Of a stretch of 64,000 nt of DNA, positions 19,139 through 29,740 are shown one piece after another. This DNA is from Homalodisca vitripennis. Taxonomy: Eukaryota > Arthropoda > Insecta > Hemiptera > Cicadellidae. A program made the position numbers and the translations under genes. Location: assembly GCF_021130785.1 (NCBI RefSeq), contig NC_060207.1, positions 194,857,501-194,921,500 of the forward strand, in the 5' to 3' direction. Below the pieces are notes generated by a model. That model was not told the origin of the DNA and ran no database searches. It was given only the letters and a program-made list of their open reading frames with translations. How positions within the stretch are numbered: position 1 is the first letter of the stretch; each line of letters starts with the position of its first letter.

Positions 19139-19346
19139 CTTAAAGCCATGGTGCTCACAAAGTATCATGATATCGAAGGGCTGTCCTCTCATTAATGGGA
19201 AGTGACCTTGGCACTCTTCAGGGCCCCAGTTCATTCCCATGATGTTGTTTCTAATAATGCAGCTCCGATTGAAATCAGGACTGAAGTGGAGGGCAACATC
19301 ATCTCGTGGATTTACGTTTGGACCACACTGCAGATTCAGTGCAAAT
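19139..19346 (-). CDS. galectin exon: core of the carbohydrate-recognition domain
   Basis: The minus-strand acceptor (gattcaag) is at 19347 and the donor (gttagt) at 19138. The exon is 208 nt, entering in phase 2 and leaving in phase 0. It reads FALNLQCG..., ALHFSPDF..., CIIRNN..., MNWGPEECQGHFPL and FDIMILCEHHGFK, the central strands of a galectin CRD. Against the standard contact set (H44, N46, R48, N61, W68, E71, R73 in galectin-1 numbering), His, the second Asn, Trp and Glu are kept. The first Asn is Ser, the Arg of HFNPRF is Asp, and the Arg of WGxExR is Cys. Binding of ordinary beta-galactosides may therefore be altered or lost. Confidence 0.95.
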
Positions 19347-20781
19347 CTTGAATCAATACATAAAACCATGTCATTCAATAATTACTGTAATTAAATAATA
19401 AATTCAATGCTTCTCCTAACTAAATCTGTTACATTAACAGAACCAATCAGCTCTTATAAGAGCCAAATTGACTTCAAGAGCATCGGATCTGCCTTGAACT
19501 TACACCATTTCAATATGAAAGGTTTAACAAAGTCCAAGTATAATTGATAAAGTAAATTACTCTCAGAAAATGAGTTTATGCTCTCCAATAAACTCATGTT
19601 ATAGAAAGTGAGGGAAGAGCAAGAGGCAATATTCCTGAATCCAGCCTTTTGGAAGCTATTAGACATAAGGTTTATTGGATAGCAATGTATGTTCAACAGG
19701 ACATTACCCCAGGGTCAATAGTCATCAAAATATGGGATGACAATATCTTTATAGAGGCCATAGACTTTCTCAAATAAGTACAGTAAATTATTACTAACCA
19801 CTAAATGTGTAATGGCCAGATATTATTCTTCCACTGTTTACATACCATCTATGTTGGAGACTTAAACTGTCATCACAGCAAATGGAGTTATCCTTCCAAC
19901 AATAACAATGGCACATGTCTTGCCAATTGGGCTGAATCTTCTGATTCAGCAAGGAAAAATCTGAAATCTGATCTTTGATTTTAAAAACACAAGTACTTTC
20001 TATTCAGCTGTGCTTTTGTTCATATGACCGACCTTTGAAAATGATAGGTAGGTGGGAAGGTTTTTTTGTACTTTTCTATACTCCCAGCAGAAACCTGTTA
20101 TGATTTGGGTTGTAATCCGATCCAATCATTTCCACAACTAAGACAGAAATTCAGGTGACCGGAAGTCTGTTTCTTCAATTCTTCAGCATATCAGGTTCAT
20201 TCCTCGTACTGCAAAGAATTATGATAATTTCGCTAAGTTAATCCTGTTAACAGCTGAAAGATGTATACAGGTGGGTTTTGAAAAGAATACATTCTAGGGT
20301 GGCATGAAGCATGAGGATCTTTACAGTGAGTAATGGTTCAGAAAACTCTCGACACTGATGAGCTCCTGCCCCACAAGCTAGATGAAGTGAGGAGCAAGGA
20401 ATGGAAACCCTAAATTTTACTCACAGCAGTCAGAAAGCTTGGTCTCTATTGAGAAAACTTTCCATAGACATACCTGTCGCTAAAATTGCACCGTACCTCA
20501 AATCTAGTGATTTAACAAAGATTTTTTGCTCTATCCTAAATAAAATATTAACCTACTGATAAATATTTTGCTGTAAGCTTCAAGATACAAAGATCATTTG
20601 CAAGATTCGTTAAAGGTTTCCACAAATGTGCTGGAGGCACCAATCACACCTCTGTTGATTTATGACTGTGTACAATGAAATCCTAGCAAGTGGTATACTG
20701 CCTTTTAATTAAAGTATCTAAAATAATGTAGCCTTGAAGCCAGGCAATGAACCAGAGCTCTTACTAACAGGACGTCATTAA

Positions 20782-21831
20782 CCCTTTTAGCCCCGGCGTC
20801 CAATATATCGGACAGAGGTGGTCTAGCTAAAATGCTCAACGTCCGATATACCGGACGTCTCGAGAATTTAATGTAGCTGGCTAATAATATGTCCAAATGC
20901 CATCAGTTTCGGTATAGTAGTCGGTGAAGAAACGGGCTACATGCAAAAACAATAAACCTTCCAATTGGCATCGTATTTCGTTGTCGTTGAGCGTAGTTTA
21001 TTTGTCGATGTCAGCTGTCAGACGACTTCAGTTGCATTGTTGTTGTATGCTGACTTATAACCTCAATTAGTTTGCGTGATTGAAAGCGGTTGTTTTTCGT
21101 GTGATTTATTGTATTATTAGTAAAAAAACATGAGTAAACGTCGTAGAGAAAAGTTACCAGTGAGTGAAAACACTTTGATAAACACTATTATTAGTGGTGA
21201 ATGTGCTATTTTTGAAGACAATGAATTGAGTTGTTTATATAAAATATATATATATATATATTGTAAATATTATTTCTTTTACTTTTTTGAAAAATTAAAC
21301 AAGTTTTAGTCTTGCAAACCATTACAATTAGTTTGTGTTATTTTACAATTGTTATTATTTCAAAAGTGCAAAAACAAGTATACATATCTGTATACTTCTA
21401 CTGACGTGTATGTGGAAATATATGAAGAAGTGCTTATGCAGCAATACAATTAATTGGATATATCTCCTGCGTTTATCAAGGAAAGTTCTTCAAATTTTGT
21501 GTGTGTAGTAAGAAATATGTGTACAACAAAATTGCTTAATTTTTCAGGGGCTACAATTTTTTTTCTACCCTTTATGTATGTCCAAACTATAAAAAATAAA
21601 AAAATGTTTATGTATACATACGCTAAAAAAAAAACAAATCATTCTGTAAAAGTACTTTTTAACTATTACATCTAAGAGTACACTTATTTGTGAACAATTT
21701 AAAACAAAAACTTAAATATTATCTTCAAAAATAAAAAAACTAGATGTATTTTCCCTCAATTCTGCACTACGGTCCCTTATTGCCATGGGCTTTCTGACAA
21801 GTCCATGGAAAAATGGCTGGGGTTAAAAGGG
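20782..21831 (+). mobile_element. internally deleted piggyBac-like element with TTAA target sites
   Basis: It is flanked by TTAA at 20778-20781 and 21832-21835. The ends are inverted: CCCTTTTAGCCCC at the left, and the complement of GGGGTTAAAAGGG at the right (one mismatch). TTAA duplication with a CCCTTT-type terminus is the hallmark of the piggyBac superfamily. At 1050 bp it is too short for a full transposase. Just inside the left end lie two near-palindromes, GTCCAATATATCGGAC and GTCCGATATACCGGAC. It sits in a galectin intron 91 bp from the exon at 21926. Confidence 0.8.
21130..21309 (+). pseudogene. remnant N-terminus of a piggyBac-like ORF (59 codons)
   Basis: It starts MSKRRREKLPVSENTL and runs 37 sensible residues, then enters a (TA)n tract giving a Tyr/Ile run and a TAG. 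A short basic N-terminus at this position inside a TTAA-flanked element suggests the 5' end of the transposase gene left after internal deletion. The catalytic Asp block is absent. No similarity was tested. Confidence 0.4.
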
Positions 21832-21925
21832 TTAAATGAAAGAATATTTTTGTTTTATTGTAAGGGTAATTATTGCTAATTTGAATGATAATATTCTAAT
21901 TCCATATAAAAGAAAAGTAGCCTAC

Positions 21926-22014
21926 CTATGTGCTCCTGGATGTATTGTTCCTTGAATGCGAACAAAGTTACCAGGTGCTAAATAACCTCCAATGTGTCCA
22001 ATAAATGGTACTAC
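21926..22014 (-). CDS. galectin exon: N-terminal strands of the CRD
   Basis: The minus-strand acceptor (gtttcag) is at 22015 and the donor (gtaggc) at 21925. The exon is 89 nt, entering in phase 0 and leaving in phase 2. It encodes VVPFIGHIGGYLAPGNFVRI then QGTIHPGAHR, matching the family start (P-hydrophobic ... GxLxPGxxhxIxG). Its last two bases (AG) plus the first A of the next exon complete the Arg of the ...HRFALNL strand. The exon with the start codon must lie upstream (above 22 kb on the minus strand) and was not found. Confidence 0.92.
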
Positions 22015-22128
22015 CTGAAACAAAAAAAAAACATAAAAGTGAGCCCAATATGAAGTGGCTAAAATTTTTTTAGAGCAAGATTTTTTTTAATTTTGTAGAC
22101 TCAAAACGTTTTAAAAGATATTTTGGAT

Positions 22129-22695
22129 AGGGTACGATAAGCGGACCCGGTTTTTTTATATCGAAGAATGTAATCATCAATACCTATATTCACATCTCAA
22201 ATCCTAGATTATCAGTCGATATAAAAGTGTCTATAGTCCTCTCAATAACAATCATGTTTTAAATTAAAATATGAATTTAATATTTACAGTGATGAAACAA
22301 ATTATTATAACCAAAATTAGGAAAACTGAAGACGACCATATTTGCTCCTTTCAAAGTTAAGTTGTTTCTTTCCCACAAATTTCACACAATGGGTTTTTCG
22401 GTACGAGTCTATTATGTTGAAGCCACGAAAAGTATGTCTTATCATCTTTCAAAATAATGTTGTGTAGTTTTCTAAAACTGACTGCTATTTTTAATAATCA
22501 AATGTTACTTATGTAAAATTCAAATATTACCTTACGTGTATTATTTGAAAGTGTCTACAGCTGTTGATATAGATTATAGTTAATTGTTCAAAATAATTAA
22601 TCAGTATGGATTGATTATATCGATGGTTATGATTGAGGAATATCGTTTGCTAATTTCGATATAAAAAAATCAGGTTCGCTTATCGTACTCTACCC
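22129..22695. mobile_element. MITE A with ~40-bp terminal inverted repeats
   Basis: The left end is GGGTACGATAAGCGGACCCG then a T-run and ATATCGAAGAA. The right end, reverse complemented, is GGGTAGAGTACGATAAGCGA, ACCTG, a T-run and ATATCGAAAT. At about 565 bp with no coding capacity it fits a MITE. It is flanked by an imperfect 38-bp direct repeat (22079-22117 and 22696-22735). Confidence 0.75.
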
Positions 22696-24070
22696 GATAT
22701 TTTTTTTTTATTTTGTAGACTAAAAACGTTTTGAATTTGTATTTAATTTACTGTTGATATCCCCAGGACTGTTTTTATTTACTTAAAATTTTAGGTTTTT
22801 CTATAACCTAACATTAAACAATCCAATGTACTCATAGTATATCTTGAAAAAACATAATATTTTGAAGGCTCACTATTTACTCATTATCAGCCTCTGTCAC
22901 CATAGTACCTTCGTCAAAAAGTTTAAATTACACAAGCACAAAAATACAACACAAAATGCAACTACGTGCAAGAATACATGTAAGCTGCGGTGTGACTATG
23001 GCAGGTGATGAAATTACCAGGTTGTCGCTCTCTCCCAGAGGTTATGTTTCATGTACAATTACCACAATGATGTTTTAATATTAAATTCCAGAAAACATAA
23101 AAATAGTTTAAATTGGAACCAGAAAGTTGCACCGCTACATTTCATTTGTTGTTACTATACTTGAAAAATAAAAAGGAAAAATTAGATATCTTTGAAATAT
23201 CATCAGCTTTATAAGTTTTATATATATTGTAATTATAATTATATTATAAGAACCATTTAGACTGACAAGAAATTCATTAAATAACTTATCACTTTACAAT
23301 TACTGTAGAATGGGGGTACAGCATTGAAATCAACAGTTAAAATAATATTCATGTTTATATTATCTTTTGGGCCCTCTAAGAAACAACTATCCTGTTATCA
23401 CCATGTTAGATTTAATCAATTCATGAGAAAATTTGTTAAACTATAATATGGATGTTCTATTTCTCCAAATGTATTACCAAAACCGACACTGTGTATGTTT
23501 AACCTCTTTCTAGGCCTGCTGTGCTCAAATATTGATATCCTTTCCCTTCTATGGACTCAGAAGGAGGCTGAACTTTGACATATCATATTTTCTTAAGAGC
23601 TTAGTAAGAGAAAAATACTTTTATATTTTCCTTGCATTGAGAATGTTTACAGCACTATTATCAGCACTCAAATGTCTTGAAGCTGAAAATTCAAGACCAA
23701 GATATAGACTTGACTTTTGAGTAAAGCATTTTACTCGATTGAGAAATTTTCAAGGGAGTTACAAATTTTTCTAGCCACAACTACCTTACCTATGAAAAAG
23801 TTGTTAATGTTTTAATCGGCAACAAAGATGTAACCATAAAGATGTTAAACTAATAATGCACTCGAACCAGTCATGCTGGTCAAGGATGAAGTCTTTAAGT
23901 TTCATTTACATATTGTAAAACCATTTATAAAGAAATACCCAAATTCCAAACACACTAGAACATTTTTTTAGATCCCTAGAAATAGAAGCCCTTGAGTTTT
24001 CGCAGTTATAGTCAGACTTACTACTCTAGTGATGTCTAATCCTCTATTTGCCCTCATTGTTAGAATAAAT

Positions 24071-24505
24071 GGGTAGGGTCCAATAAGCGGACCCGGTTTT
24101 TTATATCGAAGAATATCAGTTTTGGTGGCTGTCAGTAAAAGTCATTGTAAAATATATCACAAGCCATATTTTAATCCTCCAAATGTGTAAGTAAATAAAA
24201 AATAAAGATATTTAAATTTAATTTTTAACAAAGTTGTTATCTCTACAATAACAACTAGGATATGAAGTTATTTCAAATCATAACATAACTAATTTAACTA
24301 ATAATAACACTAATTTCAAATCATACATACAGGGTTGTAAATGACGTTAGGCGACATTTTCTGCTCTGCCAATAGCTTGCAGTGGATCACAATTACTAAC
24401 AACTAAATGACAATGACAGTAACTTATTTTATTATTTTTCAACCTCACACTGTAACCAGTACCAATTCGAGGTTAACTCAGCTGTGATTAACAGACCCTA
24501 CCCTA
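24071..24505. mobile_element. MITE B, related to MITE A
   Basis: It starts GGGTAGGGTCCAATAAGCGG then ACCCGG, a T-run and ATATCGAAGAAT, almost the left end of the element at 22129. The right end, reverse complemented, is GTAGGGTAGGGTCTGTTAAT. The shared GGGTAGGGT termini and the ~435-bp length support a second copy of one non-autonomous family. Confidence 0.65.
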
Positions 24506-25564
24506 CAATGAACGTAACGTATCAACCCGGATTGGTGGCGTAGTATGACAGGACTACTACGTCATACTATGATTCACGGTCTTTTTAAAGTGAATTACTA
24601 AAATGCTAACAAAATTGCTGCATAATAACATTTTTATGGATAGTTTGATTTGTATTATTCATTTGGTTATTATTAGGAATTCTGATTTCAAAATTTGTTT
24701 AATGAATTCTAAGGACAAGTTTATGAACTTACTATTTTTTTTTTTTTTAAGAAAGGTTTCTTTCTTGTATAGTAATTGGTCAACTAACCATAAAGAAAAT
24801 TATAGTTCAAATATGGGAATAAATGCTGTTTATATTGTTTAAATTACATTCTCTGTTTGGTCATCCGCTATTTTTAGCTATATTACAAAAGTGACAACGT
24901 TTTTCTATGACATTGGGTCCACGTTTTATATCAATTTTGAAAAACTAAATAAGACCTATATTTGGTGTTAAAACATCAAACTACTAAAAGATATCTTTAG
25001 CAGTACAAATTCCACAGCAGCACTAAATCCTGGAGACATTAATAATCAAAATCTTCAAAATTTTGCTGTTTCCTCGTATGTAGGTACTATTTATATGGTT
25101 TACTGTACGTCACGTCACTCAATGGTCCATCTAAGAGTGGCAAAACCACAATTTTCTTAGTTACCTAAAATTAAAAATTTTCTCTATTTCTCATCTAGAG
25201 GATATAAAAACAAAACATTTCAAGTGTTTTAAATACATTTATTTAGGTTTGAAATTTTATATAAGCTCGGAAATAAAGATCAAGCGTATTTTTACCAGTC
25301 GACTTAGAATTTCAGTTTTTATGTTGCCTAGAGCGATGTTGTTAACTCTCTGTCCCCTACTTACTTACAACTATATCTAAGGTACGTAATACAACGTAGC
25401 ATTTATTTAACACTTGTTATTAAATGAAGAAATCAATTTGAAATGCATGACGAGAACAAACACTAGATTTAAAAACTAATTAACTTCCTTGCGCCAACGT
25501 GCGTCGAAATGAGCCTAGGATAAAAAAATATTCATTAGGATATGAGAACAGGTACATAGAGTGG

Positions 25565-26365
25565 TCAATGAAATCAAGTAAACTCTTAAAAAAGTAAATT
25601 CTGTTCTGAAGCATTTCTTGATGTCAGCTAGGCATTCGACAATGTACGGCATGATGGGCTTTTGTTCAAGATAAAATTACTTCTACCTCATACTTTCTAC
25701 AACGTCATTAAATCTTACTTATCTGGTACTTAAGAATTAAATTTCAAAACGATTATTCAGGTCTGAAAAGATTGAATATGGAGTTCTACAAGTGAGTGTA
25801 TAAGATTTTTTTTGTACACATTCTGCACAACAGATATACGAACGAATCAAACGACATCAACTGCAACCTTTGCAGGCGAAACTGCAGTTTTGGTTTCTCA
25901 TTAAAACACATATGTGGCTTAAAAATTCTTGCGATATGTTTCGAATTCAATATCTGATTGGCTCAAACGTTGGGAATAAAAGTAAATGAAAACAAATCTG
26001 TGCATGTTACATTTACACTTAACGAGCAAATTGTTCACGCGTTTTCTTTAACAACATTCAACTAACTCAAGCTAAGTACTAAGTTCTCGAAAATGTATCG
26101 GCTCTTTAGAAGAAATTCACATATATCTTCTGAAAATAAATTTTTACCCTACAAAGCTGTTTAGAAACCTAAATGGACATAAGGGATTCAACTGCGGAGT
26201 ACTGAATTTTTCTAGAATCTGAAAATAGTTCAACGTTTCCAATCCAAAGTGCTGAGAAGACTGCAAGGTCCATTATCCGTTACAAATCCGGTAATTCACT
26301 GCGTAATTGCATATGTAAAAGAGGAGATCTCAAAGTTTAGCTTACACTACATAATTAAGCTTGAT
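25565..26365 (+). pseudogene. jockey-clade LINE reverse-transcriptase fragment
   Basis: Plus-strand readings across several frames give RVVNEI, CSEAFLDVS then AFDN (RT motif A region), LLPHTFYNVIKSYLSGT, FAGETAVLVSH in place of the catalytic F-A-D-D block, SDWLKRW, and SSENKFLPYKAV then IQRFQSKVLRRLQGP. This order is that of jockey/BS-type insect LINEs. The catalytic block is mutated and there are many stops and frameshifts, so it is an old relic. Confidence 0.75.
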
Positions 26366-26369
26366 GGGG

Positions 26370-27470
26370 TTCTAAAGAATGGCCTGACCTTAGTTCGGGT
26401 GGTCCCCAAAGAAGTGGGAAATCACCTCCTCGGGGGTGACACTCAAGAGCCACTCAAGTCCAATGGAGGATCAGAATAAAACGAATGGTTAAGCGTTCTG
26501 CTTGAGATGGCCCTGCTTTCGACAAAACCACTGGATCTAAGCTAGTGCCCCGATTGTGCACTCTGCGTGGCAGTTTCCCTAGGTGCCACGCAGTAGTACG
26601 CAGTAGTAGTGCCAGGTCATGCCACGCACATGCTTTTGTGCGACTTGGGTCCTCCAATCCCACGGTGTGAAGCACCCCGTGCATAAGAGATACATGGTGC
26701 AGGATTAGTGCGTCGTGAACGGAGCTTTTGGGGCATTGAAGGCGTTGGACTCTTCTGAGTTCAACTCCACACTTGTCGGAGATTGCTATGAAGTCGTTTA
26801 TTCCCTTTCTAAAATCAACAATGTGACTGTTTGTTGCGTTCCTGGTCATGAGGGGATCTTGGGGAACGAAAGAACTGATGCCCTGACCATCTTGGGTTCA
26901 ACGTCCAATATGATTGGACCTCAAGCGCTCCGTGGAATTTCTAGGTGTGAATCCTTTGGGGCTGTCTCGAAATGGGTTCGCTCTGAACTCGAAAGAAGGT
27001 GAAGGCTGCATTCGGGTCTGAGAATGAGCAGAATGGTTATACAGCCGCCTTCCACTAGGGTGGCGTCTGACCTCTCACTAAGTAGATCGGTGTCTCCTTG
27101 CGTTAAGGATCTCATTACTGTGTACATGTCCCCTGAGTAATCATCTTCACATAGTTCAGCTCACATCCTTCGGGAGGATCCGCTCTGTAGAAAGTATAAC
27201 GAGCAGAGTAAGTAATAGGGAAAGTATAACTAAACTGCTGAACACTTGTTCTTTGACTATTCTGCAATGTTCAGGGAACAATTTATTTGGTAGTTTCGAA
27301 GAGTGGAAATTTTTCCCAGGAGGACCTGATCAGTTGTTTTCAGTGGTTTGTAAAACTGCTGAAACCGTAGACTGGCCGGCATCATTGTGTGTTTCCGGGG
27401 TCCGCAAAAGACCACTGATACTTAAATGCATGGCAATACGCCACCCCATAGAAGAAGAAGAAGATTGAAG
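26370..27470 (+). pseudogene. 3' part of a second LINE, with RNase H-like domain
   Basis: It is adjacent to and in the same orientation as the jockey relic, but has distinctly higher GC. A frame at 26715-27002 contains ALKALDSSEFNSTLVGDCY and CCVPGHEGILGNERTDAL, the WVPGHxGxxGNExAD block of RNase H domains in R1/LOA/I-type LINEs. Further on, a frame to 27468 ends with FFPGGPDQLF and VCKTAETVDWPASLCVSGVR. It ends in GAAGAAGAAGA, a simple-repeat tail. No RT part is present, so it is 5'-truncated near 26.37 kb. The clade is not certain. Confidence 0.65.
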
Positions 27471-29216
27471 GACATCAAAATAATCATGCTTTAAATTTAC
27501 TCGATAATAGTGAGTACGTGTATAGACTTAAAAAAACTACTTTCTCAATTTAACTGATCGCTTTTAAGTTCATTATCTTGGTTAACCTTAACGTCTTTGG
27601 ACGCTAATCAATCATTGATTTTTAATGTACCTATCATATTTAATTATCGTTTATATTTTATTGAATAGATTGTAAATAGTAGATACAAATTATACAAAAG
27701 GATATGAGCAAACACAAACGGGAAATTTTAGCTACGGTAGCCTGCGACCTTGGTGGATTTATTCTTAAATTACTTTAGATATCCGCTCTATCTGAAACGC
27801 CATCGTACAAAGATCGACAGCATTAAATAGATTTGACTAATTAAATCATTTAAATTTGCTTAGTTATTATGTTTATTTGAGTTGGTGATAGCTATGTAAG
27901 AAAATAATGATAAATCTTCAGTGCTCTCATAATGAGTTAATGTGTGACTTTTAGAAGGTGAACGTGATTTGAACAAATGTATGCAGTAAATGCAGTTGCG
28001 CAACAAAAAGTTAACCTAAACTGATAGAGAGGGTATATGCTCAAATATAAAGTCAAATATTTCTTCATCACTTTAATCGATTATGGCAGGAAGTGGATCG
28101 AAATAAGAAAACTTTCAATAAGTTTAACACTGCATTTAAACCACATGTTGTATAAAGAACCTCACAGCAAGATTTCAAATACTCGAATCGGTAGGCCGAG
28201 TAAACTATTCGGGTTGAGTTCAAAACTGATTAAAGGTGATCTTGATTTTAAAAGTATAAATAATAAAGAAAGAGATATTCTTTCCTATTTTGGACTGCGA
28301 TTCGTCCCGAATCCAAACAGCCAATCCCCCTACATTTTTAGGTGACGAAAATATATTGAAAACTATGTTACCACTTACTGTCAAAAACAAGTGTTTAAAA
28401 AAAGTCAATAGAAATTAATAAAAAGTATTTTACAAATAGTTGTAACAGTTGCTAATTTCAACGTTTACTATTAATTTTTTACTTTAGAAGTTTTGTTCCT
28501 ATTTTGGACTTGTGTTAAGTTGTTGTAAAATGCATTATGAACTTTACTAGTACAATATACATTAGAAACTTGAGAAAGTAGTTTGTATTAGGGCCTCCTT
28601 GGCTAAAAGCTTATTGAACATTGTCTATTAAGTCAACTTTCCTCTCGAAAAAACATGGAAAAGGGTAATACTGTATTATTATTGTCGTGATAGTCCGTAT
28701 GTGACCTTGACCTAAATGTAATGAAGCAGACATTTCGGTATGTATGATGTAAAATACTAAACAAATCATTTAAAATTTACAAGTGTTCCAGGCACTTGTA
28801 AAATTGTTCCGAATAGAGATAACATATAATTTAATCATCAGTTTAAATTGGGTAAAGCAATTAAAATAGCGTGAATCTTCAAAAATTGTGTTTATACTAT
28901 AAATATACTTGAAACACATGCTAAAAAGTTTCAGAATAACTGTATTAGGATAAGCCACGCAACAGACCCAATATGGACAAAGACAACAAATCGCAAAACA
29001 TTATTGTTTTCCATGGATGAAACGAACTTAAAAATTAAGTCACATAGTGTATTCAATAGGATAAACTGGAATTTCTGGGAAATTCTGTTACGAAGGAACA
29101 ATATATTCTACACGTTTGAATAAGTCCTGGCAAATAAGTCACAGACTTGTGTCAGGGGTGGAGATGGGAACGAGGGGCTTCGGCCCCAGCACGTCTCTCT
29201 CTCTCCCCCCCTCTCT
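27471..29216. other. mostly unassigned; possible transposase fragment near 28.2 kb
   Basis: A plus-strand frame at 28037-28345 contains TRIGRPSKLFGLSSK. This resembles the GRPxKxFxxxSxxSK motif found in arthropod proteins that also carry a Mutator-like transposase domain, such as the relic at 29217-29740. The resemblance is short. The rest of the interval shows nothing. Confidence 0.3.
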
Positions 29217-29740
29217 CTATCTCTTTTTGAAAAAAACTATATAATATTTTTTGCAATGGTCTTCCAGCTTTCTTTTAGAACTTGACCGTGCTTGTCTAGC
29301 TTTTTTGGCTACATCGGAAGCAATGCGCTGGGCTTTTTGTAAGTGACTAATATCCAGGTTATTCATTGCTTCACTAAAGTTATGTCCAACTATCATTCCT
29401 ATGTGTTTTAGATTCATGTATCTTAAAATATTTCCTTTGTTGAAGGAATTTATGGCATCATATACTTCTAGGTGTAGAGTATGTATGTCTACGAAGACGG
29501 TTTTTGGGAGGCGAGTCAAAATTATATGTTTTAAAGACTCATTTGGATTCCGCGATCTACTATGGAGACATTTTCTAAGCAAGTCAGGTAATTCAGGTCT
29601 GTAAAAATATGTTTTATCTTATTCATGACGACTGGAGAGAGATGGAAATGTTTTGAGTGGTCGTACGGTTCATTTGAAGCCATGGCCTTTTGGTACTTAC
29701 ACCATCTTTCGCCTGGTTACTTAAAATGGTCGATGTGTAG
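29217..29740 (-). pseudogene. Mutator-like transposase domain relic (C-terminal part)
   Basis: The minus strand shows, in order, PGERWCKYQKA, then NPNESLKHIILTRLPKTVF, VDIHTLHLEVYDAINSFNKG and finally a basic KKARQARSSSKRKLED. These match the C-terminal layout of the Mutator-like transposase-domain proteins common in arthropod genomes (SWCKYQ..., NPNES... W...PKTVF, AVxxFNxG, KRKxEE). The part above 29582 is in another frame, so there is a frameshift. A CT-rich microsatellite (29197-29222) adjoins its end. Confidence 0.65.

Larger units (their letters stand above)
22015..25560. other. upstream galectin intron/intergenic sequence with two related MITEs
   Basis: Apart from the two inverted-repeat elements listed separately, I see no gene in this interval. 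The galectin start exon may be here but could not be recognised. Confidence 0.4.

Noticed and set aside
26454..26849. 131-residue minus-strand reading frame
   Set aside because: It is the complement of a GC-richer LINE fragment whose plus strand carries RNase H-like motifs. The minus reading matches no family I know.
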